Positions 46,372 through 54,905 of a DNA stretch of 64,000 nucleotides are shown piece after piece. Under the pieces are notes generated by a model. The model saw only the letters and a list, made by a program, of their open reading frames with translations, ran no database searches and was not told the DNA's origin. This DNA is from CAWCXF01 sp963799455 (GTDB lineage Bacteria; Pseudomonadota; Alphaproteobacteria; Rhodobacterales; Rhodobacteraceae), in assembly GCA_963799455.1 (NCBI GenBank), contig CAWCXF010000007.1:1612001-1676000 (forward strand), given 5' to 3'. The first letter of the stretch is position 1; the number at the start of each line of letters is the position of its first letter. The translations under genes and the position numbers were made by a program.

Positions 46372-47276
46372 TGCCCGAGCATGCCTCCCTCCTCGAGCGC
46401 GTCTGGCGCTGGGCCTACCTCGCGATCTGCGCCGCGGTGTTCGTCTTCCTGATCGCGCCGATCGTCGTCATCGTGCCGCTCAGCTTCAACGCCGAGCCCT
46501 ACTTCACCTTCACGCAGGCCATGCTCTCGCTCGACCCCGACGGCTACTCCTGGCGCTGGTACGACCGGCTGCTGACCTTCGGCATGAGCGCGCCCGACGC
46601 CCCGCGCGACGCCGCGTGGTGGCGCGACGCGTGGGAGAACGCGGACTGGATCGGGGCGGCCAAGAACTCCCTGATCATCGGCGGGGCCTCCACCGTCGTC
46701 GCCACGGTGCTGGGCACGCTCGCCGCCCTCGGGCTGTCGCGCCCGGAGATGCCCTTCCGTCGCGCGATCATGGCCGTCCTCATCAGCCCGATGATCGTGC
46801 CGATCATCATCACCGCGACGGGGCTGTTCTTCTTCTACTCCGCGACCGGGCTCGCGGGATCCTATGCGGGCATCGTGCTCGCGCACGCCACGCTCGGCAT
46901 CCCCTTCGTCATCATCACCGTCACCGCCACGCTGGTGGGCTTCGACCACGGGCTCACGCGCGCGGCGGCCTCGCTCGGCGCAGGGCCGGGGCTGACCTTC
47001 CGCCGCATCACCCTGCCGCTGATCCTGCCCGGCGTGATCTCGGGCGCGCTCTTCGCCTTCGTCACCTCCTTCGACGAGGTGGTGGTGGTGCTCTTCGTCG
47101 CCGCCCACGACCAGCAGACCATCCCGCGCCAGATGTGGAACGGCATCCGCGAGCAGATCAGCCCCTCGATCCTCGCCGTCGCCACCGTGCTGGTGATCGT
47201 CTCGATCGCGCTCCTGACGACGGTGGAGCTCCTGCGCCGCCGCTCCGAGCGCCTCAGGGGCCTCTCGCCCGGCTGA
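46368..47276 (+). CDS. potC: ABC importer permease (PotC-like)
   Basis: A 302-residue permease with about six helices (AICAAVFVFLIAPIVVIVPL, IGGASTVVATVLGTLAALGL, ISPMIVPIIITATGLFFFYS and others) and the coupling motif RAAASLGAGPGLTFRRITLP. ATG 46368 overlaps the potB stop by 4 bases; ATG 46371 is the adjacent alternative. With PotB it forms the membrane channel of the importer. Confidence 0.93.
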   Translation: MMPEHASLLERVWRWAYLAICAAVFVFLIAPIVVIVPLSFNAEPYFTFTQAMLSLDPDGYSWRWYDRLLTFGMSAPDAPRDAAWWRDAWENADWIGAAKNSLIIGGASTVVATVLGTLAALGLSRPEMPFRRAIMAVLISPMIVPIIITATGLFFFYSATGLAGSYAGIVLAHATLGIPFVIITVTATLVGFDHGLTRAAASLGAGPGLTFRRITLPLILPGVISGALFAFVTSFDEVVVVLFVAAHDQQTIPRQMWNGIREQISPSILAVATVLVIVSIALLTTVELLRRRSERLRGLSPG

Positions 47277-47948
47277 GGGCCTTGCCCGATCGGGGTGGGC
47301 GAGGTCTCGCGGCTCGTGGGGACGGCGGCGAGCCCGTCGGCGCCGGAAGCGCCCGGATTGGAAGGGGATGGGGCGGCGCGAGGGCCCGCCGGCGGCGGGT
47401 CTTCGGATCAGGGGGCCGGCGCGGTGGCGGAAGGGTGGACGGCGTGGGGCCGCGATCGGAGCCCCGCATGGCGGCGGCTGCGGGAGGGGTTCGCGCCGTC
47501 GGCGCATCGGGCGGGCCACGCCCGGGCCGTGTCGGGCGACCCGGCCGGCTAAACCGGCGGCGGGATGACGATCCGGTCCCCTCGCGGTGAGCCGAGCGGG
47601 GGCCTGGATGGCCGTGCGCGTGACGGGGATGCCGGCGCGGGCCGAGGGCTTGCGCTGGGCGAGACGACGGAGCCGGCGATGCTGGGGCCCAGGGCGCCCG
47701 GTCGGGCGCGCGCGGCGGCCATGTGGCGGCTTTCGGGTTCCTCGACGGCAGGCCTGCCGCTGTCGATCACCGCCTGCTCGTGGCGGGCGCGGCTCATGCG
47801 TCTGCTGCCCGCCCAGTGACGCCGCCCGGCGACGACCCGCCCTGAAGGGCGGCCGCACGGCCCGACGAGGACGCGCGAAGCGCACCCGCTGTCGTGCGCA
47901 GGGCGCGCGATCCGTTCCGTCGGCCCTCCGGCCCCGCCCGGGCAGCGT
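47277..47948. other. Stretch without a recognised gene
   Basis: About 670 bases after potC. A weak 8-base-arm hairpin (47280-47304) directly after the stop may end the operon. No domain was seen in any frame. Confidence 0.4.
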
Positions 47949-48431
47949 TCAAGGCCGAGAACGACCGGCGCGCGAGGAGGGGGGCGGTCCCGTCCGACCC
48001 TCCCCCAGGGGTAGAGCCAGCGCCTCCGCCAGCTGCCGCGCGCTCACCGGCCTCGGGCACGGCGGGACGCCGGCGAAGCGCGGATCGACGACCTCGGCCT
48101 CGTGGCCGGTGGCGAAGATGAAGGGCCCGCCGCGCCGGCGCCGCGCCTCGGCCACGGGATGGGCCTGCTCGCCCTTGCGGTCGATGCCGGGCACCGCGCC
48201 GTCGAGCACGGCCTGCGCGTCGAGCGGGGCCAGCGCCGCGCCCACCGTGGGCGCGGGCTCTACCTCCTCCGCCCCCTTCCGCTCCGGGCCGTGCGCCCTC
48301 TCCTCGGCCACGAGGGAGTCGTCCTCGGCGACCGGGATGCAGCGGCCCATGAGGCTCGGCGCCGCGCTCGTCGCCCACCTGGCCCCGTGACCGCGAAGCT
48401 GTGCGATCTGGCCATCCGGGATCGGCGCCAC
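47949..48431 (-). pseudogene. Degenerate response-regulator receiver protein
   Basis: An open 160-codon frame. IPVAEDDSLVAEE keeps the acidic pocket, APTVGAALAPLDAQAVLDGA follows, then GGPFIFATGHEAEVVDPRFA and PVSARQLAEAL, which is the layout of single-domain CheY-like regulators. The phosphoacceptor position, expected in a DGAVLDIDLKGE-like strand, reads DGAVPGIDRKGE, so Asp is replaced by Gly; the conserved Lys before Pro-Val is Arg (CPRPVS). It could not be phosphorylated normally. The neighbourhood of relics supports decay. Confidence 0.6.
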
Positions 48432-48700
48432 AGCCCCTCGAGCCGTGTTCCGGCGGTTCGGGTGCAGTGGTCGGTCCGGCGCGGATCGCGGTGGCCGAGG
48501 CGGTCTTGGATCAGCCGCAGCTCGTGGCCCTTGCTGGCCAGCGCGACGCCGCAGGAGTGGCGCGAGCCATGTGCGGATGGACCGGAGCGAGACCCGCCCG
48601 CGAGGCCGCCGCGGCGATCAGGTCGTCGACCGACTGGCGGTTGAGGGGCCGGCCCCGCTCGGAGACGAAGAGCCACGGCCGAGGTGTGGTCTCGGGTGTG
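48425..48700 (-). pseudogene. Tyrosine recombinase C-terminal relic
   Basis: LFVSERGRPLNRQSVDDLIA and AGLAPVHPHMARATP continue, after a frameshift, as HSCGVALASKGHELRLIQDR and LGHRDPRRTDHCTRTAGTRL. This is the catalytic end of an XerC/D-like integrase. The nucleophile region, normally HYTRT, reads HCTRT, so Tyr is gone. The N-terminal half is missing. Confidence 0.65.
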
Positions 48701-48754
48701 GTTCCGGGCCGTCGGGTCAGGCGGGGCGGGCGTGATCTGGAGGGTGGAGCCCTC

Positions 48755-49410
48755 CTCGAGCTGGGGTGCGTCGAGCTCGGCCACGCCCTCGGCCTACAGG
48801 GTGCGGCGCTGGATCTGCCACTCGTCGTCCGGCTCGCGCGGCACCGCTCCGAGGGCGGGCGATGCGGGCCTCGTTGGGACGGTGCCCACCACGTCGGCGC
48901 GGCGCTCGATCTCCTCGCCGAGGCGCTCGGGCGGGTCGGTGGCGTGCGGCCTGGCGCGGCGGCGCAGGGGGAGAGGGCCAGGGGGGGCCATGCAGGCCGG
49001 CGCGTCGGCCTCGGCGTCGCCCACGGGCGCGGCCTGCGCTTGGGCCAGCGGGCGCGGGGCCGGTCGGCGGCGTGGGCCGCCCGGGCGGCCGAGGCGTGGC
49101 CGGGCTGGACGCAGGCGTGACGGATCGCGGCCGCGACGACGCTGGTCCGGGCGCAGGCCGCGGGCGAGCGCGCCCCTCGTGAGGCGCACGCGGCCGTGCG
49201 GCCGGCGCGGCGCCCGTGGGCGAGCGGGCGATGGCCGGCCCGCCCGCCCCTCATGGGCGCCCGAGGTCGCCAGCTTGGCGCGCCCCTCGGAGCCGCGCGG
49301 GGCCGAGGGGCTTCACGAACGCGCTCCCGAACGCCTCGGCCTCCGAGGGGCCGATGGGCAGCCCGACATCCCGCGGCGTCCGCCGGCGTCGACAGCCACC
49401 GGGACGGCGC
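48755..49410 (-). pseudogene. IS256-type transposase relic
   Basis: Read from 49410 down: RAVPVAVDAGGRRRDVGLPI, GPSEAEAFGSAFVKPLG, then in other frames VVAAAIRHACVQPGHASA, DPPERLGEEIERRADVVGTV and EPDDEWQIQRRTLYAEGVAE. These are successive blocks of IS256/mutator transposases (Asp- and Glu-containing core and the NPLERLNxEIKRRT motif). Several frameshifts are present. A 17-bp repeat array is embedded at its 5' end. Confidence 0.7.
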
Positions 49411-49475
49411 GGCCACCGGGACCGGCGCGGCTACCGGGATGGCGAGGCCACCGGAATGGCGAGGCCACCGGGACG
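49396..49475 (-). repeat. Imperfect 17-bp tandem repeats in the IS256-type relic
   Basis: About five copies of GCCACCGGGAYGGCGCG. On the minus strand the unit comes from the RAVPVAV-coding part of the transposase, so it expanded after the gene decayed or during decay. Confidence 0.8.
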
Positions 49476-49513
49476 TGCCCGGCCGCCGCGGCCGCCGCGG
49501 GCCGCGATCGGCC

Positions 49514-50911
49514 TCAGGGCCGTGCCGCGGCGTCGGCGAGGAGCGCGTCGAGCGCGGGCCGGCAGGTGCGCAGGGCCTCGCCCTCGGAGCTGCCGGGGGC
49601 GAGGCGCGCGACGCGGACGGGGCCGGGGCCCGAGGGGGCCCAGCGCTCGGCATGACGCGGCCCGCCGGTCTCGACGAAGGCGGTCAGCGTCGGCACGCCG
49701 AGGGCGGCCGCGACGTGCTGGCCGGCCGAGTCGTAGCCGAGATGGGCGTCGCAGGCCGCCACGGTGGCGAGGAAGGCGCCCGGATCGGCGGCCCAGCTCA
49801 CCACCTCGGCGCCGTCCGTGTCGTCGAGGCGGCGCCCGTCGGGCAGGTGGACGACCCGCGCGCCCTCGGCCTCGAGGGCGGCGCAGAGCGCGCAGGCGGC
49901 CGCGCGCTCGGCCGCGTCCACGCCGCGCGACAGCACGATGCGGTGGCCCCGGGCCAGCGCCGCGAGCACCATCCCGGCCTCGAAGCGGGGGCCGACGCGC
50001 TTTGCCGGGTTGCCTCCCGTCCCGAACCCGACCGCGACGAGGGACCGCCCGTCGCGCCCGAGCGCCGCGCGCAGCGAGCGCGACCAGGCAGCGTCCTCAG
50101 GCCTGAGCGGCAGGGGCGAGGGGGGCGGGGGGGCGATGGCGAAGCGGCGGGCGAGCCAGGCGCGGGCGATGTCGCCGAGCGTGCCGGGGCCGCGGGCCTC
50201 CCGGCTCGGCAGCCGCCGGTAGGCGGCCTCGGGGCCGGGCGCCAGCAGGCCCAGCTGCGTCAGCCGCGTGTCGGGGTCGATCAGCAGCCAGTCGCCGGCG
50301 GCGAGGCCTGCCGTCTCGGCGCGGATCGCCTCGCGCAGCGGCAGCCAGGCATTGAGCCGGTCCATGAGCCCGCCGTGCCGGCCGTAGGCGACGGGGACGA
50401 GGCGCGCGCCCAGCCCCTCGGCGAAGGGCCGCGCGATCGCGGGGCCGACGAGCACCGCCTCGGCCTGCGGGAAGCGCGCCGTCAGGCCGGGCAGGAGCGC
50501 GCCGTTCACCGCCAAATCCGCGCCGAGCGTCACCCGCGACAGCACGATCAGCTTGCGCACGGCGCCCGCTGGGGCCGGCGCGCCCTCGCCCCAGCGCGCG
50601 CGGGCGAGGAGGTCGGCCTCGCCGCCGATGCCCTCGGCGGCGAGCGCCGCGTCGAGCGCGCCGCCCTCGGGCATGCGGCGGGCGCGCTCGACGACCTGCG
50701 CCAGCACGGCCTCGCAGGCGCGCGCGCCGCGCGGGGTGAAGCCGTCGCAGAGCGGCTCGACCACGCCGCCGAAGAGCGCGGCGCTCGCCGATCCGTCGCC
50801 CTCCAGCGCCATCAGCGCCAGCGCCGCCACCGCCGCGCGGTCGCGCCCCCGCGTCCGCAGCACCGCGGCGGCGAGCGCGGCGGCCCTTCCGAGGCGCAGC
50901 GCCTCGTTCAC
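49514..50911 (-). CDS. GT9-fold (heptosyltransferase-like) protein, last gene of the heptose operon
   Basis: A 465-residue protein. A helical N-terminal part (ALMALEGDGSASAALFGGVV) precedes a GT-B fold. KLIVLSRVTLGADLAVNGAL starts the first half. The second half has VAVGFGTGGNPAKRVGPRFE, then GHRIVLSRGVDAAERAAACA and the acceptor/donor site HLGYDSAGQHVAAALGVPTL, which corresponds to the NDTGPxHxAAALG region of GT9 enzymes. GTG 50911 overlaps the stop of the double GT9 gene. The long helical N-terminus and the changed motif set it apart from standard WaaC/WaaF. Confidence 0.75.
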   Translation of the reverse strand: MNEALRLGRAAALAAAVLRTRGRDRAAVAALALMALEGDGSASAALFGGVVEPLCDGFTPRGARACEAVLAQVVERARRMPEGGALDAALAAEGIGGEADLLARARWGEGAPAPAGAVRKLIVLSRVTLGADLAVNGALLPGLTARFPQAEAVLVGPAIARPFAEGLGARLVPVAYGRHGGLMDRLNAWLPLREAIRAETAGLAAGDWLLIDPDTRLTQLGLLAPGPEAAYRRLPSREARGPGTLGDIARAWLARRFAIAPPPPSPLPLRPEDAAWSRSLRAALGRDGRSLVAVGFGTGGNPAKRVGPRFEAGMVLAALARGHRIVLSRGVDAAERAAACALCAALEAEGARVVHLPDGRRLDDTDGAEVVSWAADPGAFLATVAACDAHLGYDSAGQHVAAALGVPTLTAFVETGGPRHAERWAPSGPGPVRVARLAPGSSEGEALRTCRPALDALLADAAARP

Positions 50912-53382
50912 GGCGTGCCCGTGCGGGCCGGGCCGGACGGGGCCGCCTCGTCCGCCCGCCGGCCCGGCGCCTGCGCCCGCGCCGGGCGCGGCGGCCCGGG
51001 GGGGGCCGGATCGTCGGCGTCCGCCCTCTTTGCCCCACGCGCCCGCGCCGCCGGGGCCGCGCCCGAGAGGAGCGCGTCGGCCGCCGCCGCGACCTCGGCG
51101 GGATCGACGTCGAGGCAGGCGTGGCGCTCCATCGGGCAGTCGAAGGCGTGGCAGGGGGCGCAGGCGACGGGGCGCGCGAGGAGGTGGTGGGGCGTGGCGC
51201 GCGGCGCCCATTGGGAGGCGAGCTCGGTGCCCGCGAAGAGGATGATTGCGGGCACGCCCAGCGCCTCGGCCATGTGCATCGCCGAGGAGTTGCAGCAGAG
51301 CACCAGCCGCGCGCCCTCGACCAGCGCCGCGGCCTCGGGCACGCTGGTGCGCCCGGTGAGGTCGAGCGCCGCGCGGCCGATCCGCCGGGCCAGGTCGGCG
51401 CCGCGCGCCCGCTCGCCCGGCGCCCCGGTCAGCACCACCCGCAGACCCTGGGCCTGGGCGATCCGCCGCGCCGCCTCGGCCATCCGCGCGGGCTCGTACT
51501 GACGTGCCGAGGCGCTGGCCCAAGGGCTGAGCAGCAGGTGCCCGCCGGGCCCGCGGTCGTCGGCGCTCCGCCCGCCGGCGAGATGGGCGCGGGCGGCGGC
51601 GCGCGCCGCCTCGGGAACCGCGAGCGCCATCGCCGGGCCGCCGCGGCCGAACCCCAAGGCGCGGACCAGCGCGAGGTTGCGCTCGGCCTGGTGCAGGGCG
51701 CGCTCGCCCTTGGGCCACCGGTGGGTCAGCGCATGGCCCCTCTCGTCGGAGGCGCCCGCGACGAGCGCGATGCCGGCGCGGCGGCAGGCCCAGGCCGCGG
51801 GGTGCGGGCTCTGGGAGAAGCTCGTCAGGATCACCGCCGCGTCCCAGCGTCCCTCGCGCAGCCGCCCGATCAGGGCGGCCTCGCGCGAGGGCTCGAAGGG
51901 CGGCGATCCCAGCTCCTGCCACAGCGCGCGGTCGGACAGCACCTCGTCGGTCCACGGCAGGAGCGGCTCCGCTTGGGCGCCCGACGGGCTCGCCCAAAGC
52001 CCGAGGCGGACGCCGGGGCGCGAGAGGCGGATTGCCCTCAGCGTCGGGCCGGTCATGATCACGTCGCCGATGTTGTCGAGCCGCGCGACCAGGATGCGCC
52101 GGGCGTCGGCCCAGTCTGCGGCCCAATCTGCGGCCCAGTCGGAGGCCCAGTCGGAGGCCCAGTCGGCGGCCCGCAGGGCGGGGGCGCCTCGTCGGGGAGC
52201 GGCGGCGGGCCGGCCCGGGGAGGGCCCGTCGCGGGCGCCGCCCGGCAAGCCTTCGGATGCCGCGCCGCCGGCCGGGAGGGGCGCGAGGAGCGCGGCGAGC
52301 GCCGCCTCCGCCTCCGGCGCCCCGAGATCGCCCATGCAGCTCGCCGGGCCCGTGGGCAGCGGGCAGGCGCCCGACCACCAGCAGGGCTGGGCGGTGAAGT
52401 CCACCCGGCGCTCGGGGCAGGCGGGACGGGCCTGGAGGGCGGCGTGGCCCGACCCGAGCCCGTAGCGGCCGGCCGAGGACGGGCCGAACAGCATGAGCGA
52501 GGGCGTGCCGACGAGCGCCGCGAGCCTCAGCGGTCCGGTGTCGGCGCCCACCGCCACCGCGCAGCGCGTGAGCGCGGCGGCGAGATCGCGCAGCGGCATC
52601 GGCGGCAGCGCCCGGGCGCCCCCGATCGCCCCGGCCACCCGCTCGGCGGCGCCGCGCTCGGCGCCGCCGACGACCACCGGGTGGAGGCCGTGGCGCTCGC
52701 GCAGGGCCCGGCCGAGGGCCGTGACGCGCTCCTCGGGCCAGCGCTTGATCGCCATGCCGGCGTCGATCAGCAGCGCCGCGAAGGGGCCGCCCGGCGGCGC
52801 GAGCCGCGCGCGCGCGCGGGCGCGCTCGCCGTCGGTGAGGAACAGCCTGCCGGGGCCCGCGGCCTCGGGATGGACCAGCCCGTCGGCCGTCAGGAGCGCC
52901 ACCAGCCGCTCCTCGACCCGCTGGTCGGCGGGCGGGTCGCGCCACAGATCGGTCACGGCGCGCGGCGCGCGCGCGGCGATCAGCGCGCCGATGCCGTCGG
53001 TGTCGGTGGTCGAGACGACGAGGTCGTAGCGCCCGCGATCGAGCATCCGCTCGACCGCCTCGCGCGCGCGGCCCCGTTCGGCGAGGTGGACGGCCGCCAC
53101 ATGCGGGTCGTGGCGCAGCAGCTCGGCGCCGGGCGCGAAGCACAGCGCCTCGCAGCGCGCGAGCGGGTGCGAGCGGGCGAGCGCCTGGAGCGCGGGCAGG
53201 GCGATGGCCACGTCCCCGAGCCCCCCCAGCAGCTCGACGAACAGGATCCGCCGCGGTCCGGACGCCGCGCCCGGAGCGGCGGGGCGTCCGGGAGATCCGG
53301 TCACGACCCCGGCATGCGCCGGCCCGGCATGGCGGTCGGGAGGTCCGGCCTCGGCGGCCGCGCCGCGCCGCGTCCCGGTCAC
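50908..53382 (-). CDS. Double GT9 (heptosyltransferase-like) fusion protein
   Basis: An 824-residue protein with two complete GT9 units. Unit 1 (about 43-365): ILFVELLGGLGDVAIALPAL, AALLIDAGMAIKRWPEERVT and AVGADTGPLRLAALVGTPSL. Unit 2 (about 430-770): ILVARLDNIGDVIMTGPTLR, LLLSPWASASARQYEPARMA, CCNSSAMHMAEALGVPAIIL and a Cys-rich end (ACAPCHAFDCPMERHACL). Single GT9 enzymes are ~350 residues, so this is a tandem fusion. The linker is Ala/Pro-rich and contains repeated (A/S)DWA units from a 12-bp DNA repeat. GTG 53382 overlaps the preceding stop. Such a protein could add two successive heptoses. Confidence 0.85.
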   Translation of the reverse strand: MTGTRRGAAAEAGPPDRHAGPAHAGVVTGSPGRPAAPGAASGPRRILFVELLGGLGDVAIALPALQALARSHPLARCEALCFAPGAELLRHDPHVAAVHLAERGRAREAVERMLDRGRYDLVVSTTDTDGIGALIAARAPRAVTDLWRDPPADQRVEERLVALLTADGLVHPEAAGPGRLFLTDGERARARARLAPPGGPFAALLIDAGMAIKRWPEERVTALGRALRERHGLHPVVVGGAERGAAERVAGAIGGARALPPMPLRDLAAALTRCAVAVGADTGPLRLAALVGTPSLMLFGPSSAGRYGLGSGHAALQARPACPERRVDFTAQPCWWSGACPLPTGPASCMGDLGAPEAEAALAALLAPLPAGGAASEGLPGGARDGPSPGRPAAAPRRGAPALRAADWASDWASDWAADWAADWADARRILVARLDNIGDVIMTGPTLRAIRLSRPGVRLGLWASPSGAQAEPLLPWTDEVLSDRALWQELGSPPFEPSREAALIGRLREGRWDAAVILTSFSQSPHPAAWACRRAGIALVAGASDERGHALTHRWPKGERALHQAERNLALVRALGFGRGGPAMALAVPEAARAAARAHLAGGRSADDRGPGGHLLLSPWASASARQYEPARMAEAARRIAQAQGLRVVLTGAPGERARGADLARRIGRAALDLTGRTSVPEAAALVEGARLVLCCNSSAMHMAEALGVPAIILFAGTELASQWAPRATPHHLLARPVACAPCHAFDCPMERHACLDVDPAEVAAAADALLSGAAPAARARGAKRADADDPAPPGPPRPARAQAPGRRADEAAPSGPARTGTP
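52108..52167 (-). repeat. Five tandem 12-bp repeats in the GT9-GT9 linker
   Basis: GGCCCAGTCKGM-type units at 52108, 52120, 52132, 52144 and 52156, coding D-W-A-S/A repeats in frame. Confidence 0.9.
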
Positions 53383-54905
53383 GACGCCGCCGCGGGGAGG
53401 CCCGACGGCGCGGCGGGGGCCGGGTCGCGGGCCTCGTCACGATCCCCATCGCCCGCCTCGTCCCGGGCCTCGTCGGCGCCGCGCCGCAGGCCCGAGGGGC
53501 CGAACAGGGCGGCCGGATCCTCGGGGATCGACGGGGCGCGGCCGGCCAGCGCCTCCCGCGCGGCGGCCACGACGGCCTCGGGCGGCACGCCGCGCAGGCA
53601 CAGATGGTGGCCCTCGGGGCACACGCTCTTGAGGCAGACCCGGCAGGGCACGTCGTGGAACAGCACCCGCCCGCGGGCGCGCCAGGGCGCGTGCTGGAGG
53701 TTGGTGAGCGCGTAGAGGTCGATCACGGGCCGACCGAGCGCGGCGGCCAGATGGGCGGGGCCGGTGTTGCCCGTCACCACCACCGGCGCGCGCGCGATCA
53801 GCGCGGCGAGCTGCGCGAGGTCGAGATCGCCCGCGAGCGACAGCGCGCCCGGGCTCCGGGCGACGCGGGCCGCCAGCGCCGCCTCCCCGGCCGACCCGGT
53901 GACGAGGACGCGCCAGCCATGGCGCTCGGTCAGGATCCGCACGACCCGCTCCAGCGCCTCGGCCGGATAGCGCCGCGAGGGCGCGCTGGCGCCGGGGTGG
54001 ACGACCGCCCAGCGGTCGGCATGGGCGAGCCCGAGCAGGCGCAGCCGGTGGTCCGCCGCGGCCAGCGTGTCGGGGGGGATCGAGAGGGCCACGCGCTCGT
54101 CGGGCGCAGCGAGCCCCACGGCGGCCACCAGGTCGAGCTGGCGGCGCGCCTCGTGGCGCAGGTGCAGGCCGGGCTCGGTCTCGCGCACCCAGGTCGTCAG
54201 CAGGCGGTAGGGGTTCTCGCGGCAATGCGCCAGCCTGAGCGGGATGCCGGCGAGATGGCAGGCGAGGGCTGCCGGCAGCGGGCTCTGGCTGTGGACGGTG
54301 AGGATCGCGGCGGCGTCATGGGCGCCCCGCCGCAGGGTGTCGATCAGCGCGAGGTCGGCTCCGGGGTCGGCTCCGGTATCGGCTCCGGGGTCGGCGGGGC
54401 CCGGCGCCTTCATCCAGGGCGGGGCGTGGACGACCACCTCGTCCACCGCTGCGATCAGGCGGGCGGCCTCGGCGCCCTGGGGCGAGGTGAGCAGCGTCAG
54501 GTGGCGGGCGCCGCCTTCGCGCCCGGAGCCCTTCAGCGCGGCGAGCGCCGGGGCGCTCATCAGCACGTCGCCCATCGCGTCGAGCCGCACCGCGAGCACG
54601 CGCCGCGCCGCGGCCCAGGCGGCCGAGCCGCCCGGGGCGCGGCGCCCCGCCCCGGGCTCGGACGAGCCCGCCTCCCGGGGCGGGGCGGCCGGCGTCGCGG
54701 CGTCGGGCATCACGGCGTCGGGGACCGGGCGCGCGATCGCGGCCGATGGCGCAGTCGCCGCCCCGCCGAAGGACCGGCTCGCGCTCGCCGGACCGGCCGG
54801 GCGCGCGGCGGGCTCGGGCGCGCGGTCCGCCCGGGGCGGGACGCCGGCCGCGCCGGGGATCCCCCCCGGCCGCGCCTGGCCCGCGCCGGTCATCGCGCCG
54901 GTCAT
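53379..54905 (-). CDS. GT9 heptosyltransferase-like protein with disordered N-terminus
   Basis: A 508-residue protein. The first ~95 residues are Ala/Pro/Gly-rich. Then RVLAVRLDAMGDVLMSAPAL begins the GT9 fold, RWAVVHPGASAPSRRYPAEA starts the second half, and VVVTGNTGPAHLAAALGRPV is the conserved GNTGPxHxAAA site. The Cys-rich FHDVPCRVCLKSVCPEGHH region is as in many GT9 enzymes. A 12-bp repeat (54354-54398) codes a short G-A-D-P/T insert. ATG 54905 overlaps the hldE stop by 4 bases. It likely transfers heptose made by the neighbouring enzymes. Confidence 0.88.
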   Translation of the reverse strand: MTGAMTGAGQARPGGIPGAAGVPPRADRAPEPAARPAGPASASRSFGGAATAPSAAIARPVPDAVMPDAATPAAPPREAGSSEPGAGRRAPGGSAAWAAARRVLAVRLDAMGDVLMSAPALAALKGSGREGGARHLTLLTSPQGAEAARLIAAVDEVVVHAPPWMKAPGPADPGADTGADPGADLALIDTLRRGAHDAAAILTVHSQSPLPAALACHLAGIPLRLAHCRENPYRLLTTWVRETEPGLHLRHEARRQLDLVAAVGLAAPDERVALSIPPDTLAAADHRLRLLGLAHADRWAVVHPGASAPSRRYPAEALERVVRILTERHGWRVLVTGSAGEAALAARVARSPGALSLAGDLDLAQLAALIARAPVVVTGNTGPAHLAAALGRPVIDLYALTNLQHAPWRARGRVLFHDVPCRVCLKSVCPEGHHLCLRGVPPEAVVAAAREALAGRAPSIPEDPAALFGPSGLRRGADEARDEAGDGDRDEARDPAPAAPSGLPAAAS

